This document shows positions 23,125 through 34,200 of a DNA stretch of 64,000 nt, in pieces. The DNA comes from Rhododendron vialii. Its lineage: Eukaryota > Streptophyta > Magnoliopsida > Ericales > Ericaceae. Numbering within the stretch: position 1 is the first letter of the stretch; the number at the start of each line of letters is the position of its first letter. Below the pieces are notes generated by a model. The model was not told the origin of the DNA, did not search any database, and saw only the letters and a list, made by a program, of their open reading frames with translations. The DNA lies in assembly GCF_030253575.1 (NCBI RefSeq), contig NC_080569.1, forward strand, positions 10,485,001 through 10,549,000. Reading direction: 5' to 3'. A program made the position numbers and the translations under genes.

Positions 23125-23738
23125 TCCGGCAAATATTGAGGCATGAATTTGGGATGATTGGCCCCCTCATTTGCATTTTGAATTATGGAGTTTCAGATTT
23201 TGAGTGTTTGACAGCGAATTATGGAATTTTCTATGCTTAAACGCATTAAAAAAAATCAATTGGACAATGCAGAATCTAAAAATCACCTTCATACTTCTTT
23301 TTTTTTATGTTGATTATATTTTCATATACAAAACTCTCCTTTAAAACTTATTTTATGGGTGTGCAAAAAATCGCAACCTCACCAAACTGACCCAACCTAC
23401 ATCGACTACGAAAATCATGGGTTGATATCATGAGTAGGCTGAGTTGGCGGGTGAAACAAAAAATTTAAGCGGGTCGGTTAATTTGGATGCATGTAAAATT
23501 TCTCTAATTTGTCTATAACCCCACTCACCCCAGTATATTTACATCTGTAAAATAATAGCCAAACAGTATATTATCCTACCAATGCTAAGGTGCACCACAT
23601 TTCGCTTTATTACCCCCACCTATTTATGAAGAAAAATCTAAACATACCCCCTATTTTGTTAAAAAAAAAAAGAGGAAGGCCTAAGCCTTAAACACTTAAA
23701 GCCACTACTACTAGCTAGTCCATATATCTTAATCTGTC

Positions 23739-24334
23739 GAGGCCCCGTTTGATAAAAGTATTAGAGAGGTGGGATTCGTAAAGAGATGATATTAGAATTG
23801 GGATTCGTAATAAGAAGAGATTCGTAAGGAGATGGGATTGATAATGAGTATGTTTGTTTGAGGTGGGATTAGATGATGAGATTATTAATATTATGTTTGT
23901 TTTACATGGGATAGGATTTGATTAGTAGTATACATTTACATTTTTGCCCTTATGCAAAACTGATTTAATTTATGGATGAATATTTTTTGGATCAAACTTA
24001 TTTTCCAAAATACAATTAGAACATCAAAAAAATACTTTTGAAGAAAATTTACTACCCAGATGATTTCAAGAAAAGTTATCACCAAATTGTGCAAGAAAAT
24101 CACTGAGAAGAAGAGACGAAATGTGGCATTTTGGTCAATGCAAAAAAATGGGTTGGGAATGGATTGTCAATACCACCTCCCATGGGGGATTCCTAATACC
24201 CCCATTTTGGGGAATTCCTACTCCCATCAGCTTACTAGTCCTCCCCAACATTGTGAAACCAAACATAGAATTAGGAATCCCAACTCCTTCATAATCCAAT
24301 CCCATCTCCCATACCTCTTAACAAACGGGGCCTC
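23739..24334. mobile_element. TIR element with GAGGCCCCGTTTG ends, 596 bp
   Basis: The left terminus GAGGCCCCGTTTGATAA and right terminus TTAACAAACGGGGCCTC are near-perfect inverse copies. Inverted similarity extends inward through GGGATT-rich sequence. The target duplication is not clear, so the superfamily (PIF/Harbinger or hAT) is unresolved. A short ORF inside (24060-24359) shows no domain. Confidence 0.65.
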
Positions 24335-24586
24335 AATGCCATCAAAATTGTTCTGCTGATGCTCCAGAACCTCCCAAGGGTTTTGCTTGTGTATTAACTC
24401 TCTCTGTTCCAACTTCAAGTCTATCTTCCTTTTTTTTTGGTCAATAACTTATGAGCACACCCATTAGTTTCCCTCCACACAAAAGTTAGACTGCCATTCC
24501 TAAACAAACCCATCTCTTGTTACTAAAACCTACCTCGGGCTCATTCTTGTAAACTTGTTTTTCTTTTTCGTTATGTATGTTTTGTT

Positions 24587-24968
24587 TGTTAAGGAAATGA
24601 ATTCCACGTTGTTTGGGAGTAGAATGGGTGATCATTTAATAACATCTGGAACCTCTTCATTCATTGCCAATTAGTTTTGAGATGGATATAAAGTTTCTAC
24701 TTGATATCAGAGCGGGGCCCGTTTCACCTCACATTTTAAAAATTTACAATCCACACCCCACGATGACAGACCAGCAAAAAAGCTGCACGATGATAAGACC
24801 CAAAAAGTGGTCAAACGTGACAGACCTCAAAAGCGGCTACACTGGAGGGGAGATATTAAGGAAATAAATCCTACATTGCTTGGGAGTGGAATATGTGATC
24901 ATTTAATAACATTTGGGACCTCTTCACTCATTGCCAATTGGTTTTTAGATGAATATAAAGTTTCTACA
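24587..24968 (+). mobile_element. TRIM retrotransposon, 382 bp
   Basis: Two direct repeats of 115 bp (24587-24701 and 24854-24968) share the landmarks TTAAGGAAAT, GATCATTTAATAACAT and CTCATTGCCAATT-like strings, and end TATAAAGTTTCTAC. Right after the first LTR is TGATATCAGAGC (24702-24713), a primer-binding site complementary to initiator methionine tRNA. A polypurine tract GGAGGGGAGA precedes the second LTR. The 152-bp interior has no coding capacity, which defines a terminal-repeat retrotransposon in miniature. Confidence 0.85.
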
Positions 24969-25743
24969 GTGTTTGTCTTTTCAGAATTTTTGTTAGATTC
25001 GCATTATTTTTTTGGATTAATCATCCGTCTCGACGAAAGGAGTCTAAAAGTACAAAATTGTGACTGAAAGCAAAAAAAAAAAAAAATAGTATCAAACAGC
25101 TATCTTATTTATCTAAAATACCATCTTATTTGAATTTTTTCAACATCTGTCCATAATTTTATACTTTTTCAATTCGTCTTGTTGAGAAGAACGATTAACT
25201 CCAAAAATTACAACAAAATCCTAAACAAAAAGTTACGACAAATAAAAATATGCAAATAAATTTTAGATTTATATAAGTTTACAAGAACGCAACCTTAGTA
25301 ACCGCGTGGTTCCTACGGCCCTACCGGCTCCCCGTTCCATTCTTCGATCTTTTTATTAGGGCAAGGAGTAAACGACGGTGGTGCATCTTGTGGCCCTCCG
25401 ACTTTTCAGCCAACGCCCTCCCGAAACTGTCGCAACTCCACGATTTCAGTTGCCGTTGGTCGACAGCCTTTGTCTAAGATCACATGGAATTGTTAAGTTA
25501 CATCATGATTTGCAATTTTCCGTCCAGGTTTAAAACTAGTTTTGATTTTTGATCGATAAGCTGATATTAAATAGTAAGTTGTTTTAAAAGGAAAAAAAAA
25601 AAAGGATTTTCTAAAAAGGCTCAAATAGAGAAGTTTATTCAACCCGCCTAACTTGCTGAGTTGAAACGGTCGAAAAAATCAACCAACTCGCTGGTTTTAT
25701 AGGTCGTTGTATTGACAACGAATTTTAAAAATGGGGAATTTTT
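24969..25743. other. Intergenic DNA, nothing recognised
   Basis: AT-rich sequence with a shorter GC-richer stretch at 25300-25480. Palindrome-like sequence near 25010-25210 (GGATTAATCATCCGTCTCG) hints at another decayed TIR element, but ends could not be set. Confidence 0.4.
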
Positions 25744-25979
25744 AAGCCGGCCCCGTTTTCTAGGTTCGGACTTCAAATAGTACGTCCTGACAAAAATATT
25801 TCTTCTTTATTTTAGTCTTTTATCTTGATTTTTCATGCATTTTTACTACTATTTTGCCCATTCTTCTTAACTTTTTGTCTACGTGTCCATTTTTAGTAAA
25901 ATTTATATTTTTAGGATCAATTTCTTATCCATATTATTTCAGACAAAAATATCCTTGGCTTTGTGAACTGGACTGCCAA

Positions 25980-27000
25980 TTCTCATAATCAGTTCTATGA
26001 GAACTATGTGAACTGAAAAATACACAGTTCAAAAAGCCTCGCTACACACTAAAATACATAATTCTCATAGAAAAATACAAAGTTCTCATAGACAATCATC
26101 ATGGACAATAACAGTTCTCATAGACAGTTCTCATGTGAAATGGCCATGTGAACTAAAAAATACACAGTTTAAATAGCATCACTACACACTAAAATACACA
26201 GTTCTCATAGAAAATACATAGTTCTCATAGAAAAATACACAGTTCTCATAGACAATCATCATGGATAATAACAGTTCTCATAGAAAAAATATAGTTTTCA
26301 TAGACAGTTCTCATATAAAATATATAGTTCTTTATAAAATACACATTTCTCATAGGGAGTTTTCATAGAAAATACACAATTCTCATAGAAAATACACAGT
26401 TCTCATAGACAATAACAATTCTTATAGAAAAAAACACAATTTTCATAGAAAAAACACAGTTCTCATATATAGTTTTTATGTGAAATGGCTATGTGAACTA
26501 AAAAATACACTGTTCAAATAGCCTCGCCACACACTAAAATACACAGTTCTCATAGACAATCATCATGGACAATAACAGTTCTCATAGGATAAAAATACAG
26601 TTTTCATAGAAAAAACAGAGTTCTCATAAAAAATATACAGTTTTTATACAAAATACATAGTTCTCATAGGGAGTTCTCATAGAAAATATACAATTCTCAT
26701 AGAAAATACGCAATTCTTATAGAAAAATACGCAGTTCTCATAGAAAATACACAGTTTTCATGGACAATACACGGTTTTCATAGACAGTTCTCACAGAAAA
26801 ATACACAGTTCTCATAGAAAATACACAGTTCACATAGCCTCATCACACATTAAAATACACACTTCTTATAGAAAATACACAGTTCTCATAGAAAAATATA
26901 TAGTTCTAAGAGAAAATACACAATTCTTATAGACAGTTCTCATAAACAATACACAGTTCTCATCGAAAATGTACCGTTCTCTTAAAAAAAATACACACAA
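25980..27000. repeat. Degenerate satellite built on TTCTCATAG
   Basis: The phrase ACACAGTTCTCATAGAAAAT and variants recur dozens of times at irregular spacing of about 15-30 bp. A longer cassette starting TGTGAACTAAAAAATACACA and running through CACACTAAAATACAC recurs at about 26007, 26147 and 26492, with a partial copy near 26824. Frequent TAA/TAG trinucleotides exclude translation. Confidence 0.85.
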
Positions 27001-27352
27001 AAATATACAAAAATAGCTCATCACACAATTCACATAATCATAACACATCCAATTTGAAAGTATTATCAATTAGAAATTATAGATAATTTTTGCAAAAATA
27101 TACGAAAATACAGGTACAAAAATTCTCACATCATCTAAGAAACCTCAACATTTGCATTTAAACATTCACCTAATCGAACCGATCTAGTAATCTGAACTTT
27201 TCCGGCACTAAGATGTCCAATAATCGTCCAAAACAAAACAAACAATGAAATTGAGGACCTGTTCTAGTTTGGGAACAAATTTAAAAGTCTGTGATCACAA
27301 CAACAGCTCCACTCCGGTCGGCGGCATCATCATCTTCTGCTTTTTTTAATTT

Positions 27353-27814
27353 CTAATTCGAAATCCACAGAGACCTCGCTAGAACTACTCGACGACGAAC
27401 TTCGTCCACGATCACGGTCGGTTTCACATGGTGGAGAACGCAGATCCAAAACGATCGGATATCGTCGACATCATCATCGGCGGCGCCAGTGGTGGCGGTG
27501 ATTGAAGGCATGGGACAGATGAACAACACTAAAACCGAATCAATCTGTGATGCAATGTCGAACTCGTCCTCAAATATTTGTTGGAATTCTTGGCGACGCT
27601 CAATTTGCGCCGTAGAGGACGGAGGTGGGGTGGAGGAGAAGGAGGATGACGGCGTTGCCGAGGCGGAGGTAGTGGTGGACGGCCCAGCACACTTGACGGC
27701 AAAAGCGGACTCCTCATGAGGAGGACGACGATGACGATGACGATACGACGCTGGGAATTGGCAGGGGGATGAGAAGAAGTCGGAGGAATTTATGGGAGAG
27801 GCGGAGGGAGGCAT
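27353..27814 (-). CDS. Orphan ORF of 153 codons inside the TIR element
   Basis: Not recognised. The predicted protein has a Ser/Pro/Arg-rich N-terminal half (residues 1-70, with runs such as TTTSASATPSSSF), then a possible helix around RRQEFQQIFEDEFDIASQID (73-92) and a hydrophobic stretch VLVLFICP (94-101). It is GC-richer than the surrounding AT-rich satellite, which suggests either real coding sequence or a captured gene fragment. No signal peptide, domain or intron is evident. It might equally be a chance frame in captured DNA. Confidence 0.25.
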   Translation of the reverse strand: MPPSASPINSSDFFSSPCQFPASYRHRHRRPPHEESAFAVKCAGPSTTTSASATPSSSFSSTPPPSSTAQIERRQEFQQIFEDEFDIASQIDSVLVLFICPMPSITATTGAADDDVDDIRSFWICVLHHVKPTVIVDEVRRRVVLARSLWISN

Positions 27815-27924
27815 TTGGATTTTTGGAGTTAAGATGTCATAACATACTATTACCGAGCCTACAGCTTTGGAGGAAAAAAATTTAGGATTGGAATAGAACC
27901 GAACCTAAAAAACGGGGCCGGCTT

Positions 27925-28419
27925 CTAATTTTCTATTTAAAAATTTATCAACCCTCCAAGTACGCCACTAACTTATTTTGCACGTATCTTCCACCTTTTA
28001 CAAATTCTGATTACTATTATTCAGAAATCTATAATCTCAATTCACTATCCAAAATCTTTAAAAGTTAATCCCGCAAACAAATTAAGATTAGGCAATAATA
28101 ACGATGACGTATAAATGTTGACCGCCGTGATCTTTGCCGTTGAATTTATCATGACACCATCACCACAACTTTAAATATTGCTTTTACCTACTCATGCATG
28201 CCCTATTTTCAATAAGCATTTGGTGTTGACCTTATCAAATTAATTAATCTCTGGTGAGTAGGTAAGTAGTGATTAGTGGAATCGTTAACCTCATTAACTA
28301 GCAAATTGGTTGGATTGACGCGCGCGCGTTTTATTAGTGCAAGCGTTGCCTTAATATGCGTCCAAGAATTGAAAGAGTTAAAAAAATACTAGTAGTAGTT
28401 GTTTGTCCTTTTAAGTGTA
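27925..28419. other. Intergenic DNA, nothing recognised
   Basis: AT-rich spacer between two transposon-like blocks, with a short alternating GC run (CGCGCGCG) at about 28320-28327. No ORF of note. Confidence 0.5.
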
Positions 28420-28985
28420 AATTCTGTCCCGAAGAGGGGAAAATAGGGGTTTTCCGTCACCTCTGTGGGCCCCCTTTGCGCATTTTTATAGGTAATTCAA
28501 ACCGTTCATTTTGGGCCTGTAACATAATGTATCCATGCAAAAAATCAGCTTATCCGGACATCGATGGATATGTTAAAAGTTGAGTTTTTAGACGGAAAAA
28601 AATGAACAGCTGTGGACAGTTTAACTTAAAAAACTGTTGACAGATCCAAGCCGTCCATTTCTTCATCTAGAACTCAACTTTTGACATACATATCAATGTC
28701 CAGACAAAATATTTTTTGTGTAGATACACTATTTTACAGACCCTACAAAATGCACGGTTTGAATTACCCAAAAAATACGCAAAAAGGGCCCACGAGAAGC
28801 GTTGGCGGAAAACCATTCTGTCCGTCTCATCTGGATATAATTTATTCTCTTGTTGTTTTATGCCCTTATGGTGACCTACAAAATGTACGGTTTGAATTAT
28901 CCAAAAAATACGCAAAAAGGGCCCACGAGAAGCGCTGGCGGAAAACCATTCTGTCCGTCTCATCTAGATAGAATTTATTCTCTTG
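28420..28985. mobile_element. Foldback element with partially duplicated right arm
   Basis: Arms of about 200 bp fold around a centre near 28625. Paired landmarks include GGTAATTCAAACCGT with its inverse ACGGTTTGAATTACC, GGGCCC(C) with GGGCCC, and AAAAGTTGAGTTTTTAGA with its inverse near 28670. A second copy of the distal right arm (GGTTTGAATTATCC to TTTATTCTCTTG) follows at 28866-28985. The short ORFs are in the arms. Confidence 0.65.
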
Positions 28986-29139
28986 TCGTTTTATGCTGGT
29001 GACTTCAGATGAGTTGTAATCGAAGAAGTAATGGTATAAGTTGGAGAGTTCCTTTCCAAAAAAAAAAGAGAGAGAGTTGGAGTGCAAGTTTTGTGCAACT
29101 GTCTGATGTTTTTGTTTTTCTGATCAAAGAGGGCAAAGG

Positions 29140-29371
29140 GAGAAATTTTTCAGTGCCGGGTGGGCACGGGCCACGTGGTGCCGAGCACATATTTCGGCCA
29201 TCCAAACGTATTTTGGACAGCCCAGATCTGTTTGAACTTGAAAGGGTGTTTTGGTAATTTTACACTAAAAAATTATCCAAACAAATCTAGGCTGTCCAAA
29301 ACACGTTTGGACGATCGAAATCGTGTTTGGCACCACGTGGCCCGTGCACACCCGGCACTGAAAAACTTCTC
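29140..29371. mobile_element. Mutator-like MITE, 232 bp
   Basis: Long inverted arms of about 110 bp begin GAGAAATTTTTCAGTGCCGG on the left; the reversed right end reads GAGAAGTTTTTCAGTGCCGG. The flanking 9-mers GGGCAAAGG (29131-29139) and GGGCAGAGG (29372-29380) match at 8 of 9. A 9-bp duplication with GA-starting long TIRs is typical of Mutator-like elements. Both arms carry a CCACGTGG palindrome. Confidence 0.75.
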
Positions 29372-30440
29372 GGGCAGAGGAGTTGAATGACAAGTTTTGT
29401 GGAGTCTCATAAAAAAATGAACTTTTGTACGTTACGTTTTCTCAATTACATGTTAGAACAACATATAATGGAGTTTGAGTGTGAGCAGTTTATGGGTGTC
29501 GGACGGGTACCGCACACTTTTATTATTTTATACGTTGTTAGGCGAATTGAAAATGGTTGTGATTCTGAAACATTTTTTTTTATAGACGCACTTTCTCTTT
29601 TGCCCTCCTGTGATGTAAATTCACAACGTTGTCCTTTCAAGTGTAAAAGAGTATACAAATGAAAGATTAAATTTGTAATTACACGTTACGATATGATTAA
29701 AAATGAAGTGTGAAAATCAGTTACCAATGAAAATTTGACTAAGTAAATGATGATTTTAAAAAGTTGGCAAACTAAGGATAACAATATAGAAAATGGTCCA
29801 AGTAGAAAATAAAGCCGACGAGATATTATTCAGTGCTCTTGAAACACCGCCATGGTTTTTTTTTTTTTGGGTCAGAGAAGCACCGTCATGTCATGTGGTG
29901 CTCTAGTTCTCGGGCCTAGTTTTCCACACAAAAAAAAGAAAAAAAAAACATGTGGATTTTTTTTGTCCTATTCAAATTTGTATCGCACTTGTTAGTTCTG
30001 CATCAAGATTTTCTGGATTATTGCTTCGTCTCAACGAAGGAAACCAACAAAATAAAAAAAATAGGACTTATACCCAAATATTTTGGAAACATCCAAGAAA
30101 AAATACAAAAGTACATAAACGAACAATAAGCTATTGACACAAAACTAATAAAAGATTTTTTTTAATAAAGAAAAAGAAAAATTTTAAGTTGTATGTTTTG
30201 GGGAAAAGCTATGGATACATATGAGTATGTACAGTATGTACATATCATGCACATTGATTTTGTAGAGTCCATTCAGATTTCAAAAAAGTGATTCGAACCG
30301 TCTATTATTTTTAAAATATTATTTATAAAATTCTATAAAAAAAATTAGCTCAATCACATATAAATAATAATTTTTTCAAAATTTGTAAGGTCAAAACTGA
30401 GCGGTTTGAAAACTAGGACCAACATATATAACGCAGAGTG
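29372..30440. other. Intergenic DNA upstream of the beta-galactosidase
   Basis: AT-rich with no gene. At 29825-29905 a T-run interrupts sequence resembling the ATTATTCAGTGCTC-ended MITEs. Nothing else is recognisable. Confidence 0.5.
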
Positions 30441-31016
30441 TCTTTTGGAGGAGGAAACCTGGGGGTATTGAACAATTTTCCCAACCGACACCCTCTCAAC
30501 TGTTTCCCGGGGGGCCCACCGCGCATTTCACCCTCGCCTGCACCAATCACGCTCCCGCTTCTGAACCGTTCTCAGATAACACGCGTCACCAAAACCAGTT
30601 CCCATGTGCTCCGGCGCGTCATGCATTTAAACAGATTAACCACTCACTCACCTTCTCCTACTCCCACAGCTACTCCATCCAAAAACAAACCCAAATTAGT
30701 AGAGAGAGAGAGAGTGTGAAGCAGAGAGGAACTGAAGTTCGACAGAGAAGAAGACGAAGCCGGCGATGGTAGACCGGATGCCTTAGCTTAGGTACCTACA
30801 TTTTGATTCCCTTCGACACGTATACATACAAAGAGTGTATTCGTGTTTTACAAAGCGGTTAAGCAACGGGAAAAGGATCAATCTAATTAAGCAAAGCGAA
30901 GTTAATTCTTGGAAGGGAGGGTTTTACCAAATTTAAGCACTTTTAAAAGCAGTTCTCACGACTGCAAAAACTTTGCAGAGAGGAAACGAACGACATTTCA
31001 AGTTTTTTCATCGGAG
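30440..31016 (+). promoter_or_regulatory. Promoter and leader region of the beta-galactosidase gene
   Basis: The sequence changes from AT-rich to GC-richer at about 30440 and includes a CT-rich leader-like segment, a GA tract at 30699-30715 and a TATA-like ATTTAAA at 30626-30632. It leads into the coding exon at 31017. The transcription start and any leader intron cannot be fixed from sequence. Confidence 0.4.
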
Positions 31017-31193
31017 ATGGTCGCGATTCGAGGAAGAGAGTTCTTGATTCTGTCGGTGTTGGTTGTCGGCGTTCTTGTTACGTCGTCGTTTGGCTCCAAC
31101 GTGACGTACGACCATCGAGCTCTGGTAATCGATGGCAAGCGGAGGGTCTTGATCTCCGGCTCCATTCACTACCCTCGCAGCACTCCCGACGTG

Positions 31194-31259
<66 letters not shown>

Positions 31260-34200
31260 GCTTATGTATGCTCCATCTATAACTATATAGTATATACTAT
31301 GTGGGACAATTGGTGCAGATGTGGCCGGACCTCATTCAGAAATCTAAAGATGGAGGACTGGACGTGATCGAGACCTACGTTTTCTGGAACTTGCACGAAC
31401 CAGTTCGAAATCAGGTGGGGAACTTTTCTTGCCATTAGCCTCCGTTGTTGTCAACGAAACAAAATCTTCTTTCTACTGCTAGTTGTTTGAAATTCCACAT
31501 TATCGTCTGGGAGTATCTTCCTGTAGTGTATCAAGCGACCAAACAGGGAGTTAAATTAGCCTGAGTTATTGTAGTATATTCTACAATAGAAGTTGATCAA
31601 ATTTTATTTTGGCTTGACCATGTTACAATAACAGTTGAATTATGTATAAAGGAGCACACATGAAAGATCTGTTTTGCTAAAAATGCAAAGAGATGGATAT
31701 TTAAGCGATACTTTTATGTTTTTGTGGTAGTCACTACCTTTGGGAATTTTATCTCCTTAAGTATGATCTGTTTTAATTTTATAGATTTATTCTTTTCCTT
31801 GTGTAATTACGCAATGAGCCCAACCTTGAAGCCACTCCGCTCCCCAAACGGCAGGGATGGCCCTGGCTAGAGCATTCTTTCTTTAATCCGTCTTAATTTA
31901 ACTTAGAGAGTTCACACGTTGGTAATTGTAGTAACTGTAGAGGGCCGCTTACAGATTCCAATGCCCATTGTGTTTTTTAGTAGGGTTTTTGTAACAGAGA
32001 GAAGAGGAGGAGGAGAGGCTGCGAGAGAATTGAGCGTTGTAATCTTATCATGTATATTCAGTTGTTCTTCCTTTCCCCGTGGACGTAGGCACTCTGCCTA
32101 CTACTATAAGTTGTGTTATCTTGTCTCATGTGATTGTTTTTCATCATTTTCTTACTCTGCATGTGAAATGAATCCACTTACTCATGTATAGCACTTGTAG
32201 AATTACTCACAAGAAATGCACTTTGATGTATGCAGTATGATTTCGAAGGACGAAAGGATTTAGTTAAATTTGTCAAATTGGTTGCGGAGGCTGGTTTATA
32301 TGTTCATCTGCGAATTGGTCCTTACGTCTGTGCTGAATGGAACTATGGGTAAATCTTGGACAATTTGTATGCGTATAAAATTCTCGTATCTTGTACTACC
32401 AACAAATATAGTATTAGTGAAATTCCTGGTATCAACATTTTTTTATCTACTTTTGAACAGTGGCTTTCCTCTTTGGTTGCATTTTATACCTGGAATTCAA
32501 TTTCGAACTGATAATGAGCCATTCAAGGTATTCCCTCTCACTCTGTTCTGCTATTTGAGTTGCTGGCCCGCATTCACTCATTCATACTCCTTCTGTTTTA
32601 GGCAGAAATGAAGCGATTTACAGCCAAGATTGTGGACATGATGAAGCAAGAAAAGCTCTATGCATCCCAAGGCGGACCCATTGTCTTATCTCAGGTTAGT
32701 TTCTTGTTAAGAAATTTTCCATATTTCTGCAGCATTGTCTTGTGGGTGTTGTGCGGCTTTGTCTTGCAAATCCTGTTAATCAGAATACGACTTTCTAATG
32801 ATTGAGGATTTGAGTACGGGGGAATTGTTTAAATTGTCTTTGCTAGATTGAAAATGAATATGGGAACATTGATTCAGCATATGGTTCTGCTGCCAAAACT
32901 TATATTAATTGGGCAGCAAGCATGGCTACTTCTTTGGATACTGGAGTGCCCTGGGTGATGTGCCAACAAAAAGATGCACCTGATCCTATGGTGAGTTTTT
33001 CTTCAAGTTCTCTTATGGTGTTGCTTTTTTACCTCTACAGCATGTGATCTATTGTAATCCAGAAATATGTCTATTCACTGATACCAATGATAGCAAGATG
33101 GTTTTTATCAAAGGTTATGTTGCTCTTCCTAATACGTATAGATCAGCCAAGATGTTTTTATCAAAGCTTATGTTGCTCTTTCATATAAATACAGATCAAC
33201 ACTTGCAATGGGTTTTATTGTGACCAGTTCACCCCAAATTCTGCCCAAAAACCAAAAATGTGGACTGAGAATTGGAGTGGATGGTAAGGGTAGCTGGCTT
33301 CTTAGTGGCTCACACACGGTTGCTTGATCCTTTTTCTTTTTCTTTCTAAACTGAGGTTGCCTGTAAGAAATTGCTCATATCAACATAAAAGATTATTTCG
33401 TTTATTGTTTTTATGTTTCCACCCTCTTTGGCCATCTGGCATGTTAGGTTTCTTTCTTTTGGCGGTGCTGTGCCCTACAGACCAGTGGAAGACCTTGCTT
33501 TTGCTGTGGCACGTTTTTTCCAGCGAGGTGGAACCTTGCAGAATTATTACATGGTATCTGTGTTGTCTAGAAAGCTATTGTACCTTTTATGAGCTTTTAT
33601 GATAATTGCCTGATGCTTACGATACACACTCTGCTTGGAGTCCAATCTGAATGAAATTGAATGCCAGCTAAGTTATAATGGTTTTTGTTGCTTTACCAGT
33701 ACCACGGTGGGACCAACTTCGGCCGCACTACTGGTGGACCCTTCATTGCTACAAGTTATGACTATGATGCTCCAATCGATGAGTATGGTACGTTTTCATG
33801 TTACATATTCAGAGGCTGCTATTGGTACTGCCTTTGAATAGGTTACTCAAATGCAACGTTCCAATCATCTGTCACAGCCCATATTCAACTTAACTAGTAT
33901 CTCCAGCCTAATCAGAAAACTGAAAGAGTCTTAAGTGTTAATGTCAACTAGAATTGATAAGCGGGTGTCCTGGCTAGTTTAGTTGCACCTCGGCGAATCC
34001 CAAGGCCCTGAAATTAATGGCTAGGGAAACCTCCAATTTCAACTAATTAGTAGTAATTCTCCTTTTGTCATTTTTAATAGTTGAACTGAACCTTGTCTTC
34101 ATCTAAAACATGCATTTAAAAATTTTCCTAATGTTGCAGGACTTATTAGACAACCTAAGTGGGGCCATCTAAAAGATCTTCATAAAGCCATAAAGCTTTG

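Larger units (their letters stand above)
25744..27924. mobile_element. TIR element of 2.2 kb enclosing a satellite and an ORF
   Basis: The termini are 26-bp inverted repeats starting AAGCCGGCCCCGTTTT and continuing TAGGTTCGG, matching at 25 of 26 positions (25744-25769 and 27899-27924). Between them lie a 1-kb degenerate satellite (25980-27000) and a 153-codon ORF on the minus strand (27353-27814). Immediate flanks share AATTTT but are not a clean duplication. There is no transposase. The layout resembles a non-autonomous, possibly gene-capturing (Pack-type) DNA transposon; this is an inference from the ends and contents. Confidence 0.6.

Noticed and set aside
25980-27000. CRISPR-like array
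   Set aside because: Spacing is irregular, repeats are degenerate, there are no conserved spacers or cas genes, and the DNA is plant nuclear.
31008-31256. Arg-Glu repeat ORF on the minus strand at the beta-galactosidase start
   Set aside because: Translation of the CT microsatellite and antisense of exon 1.
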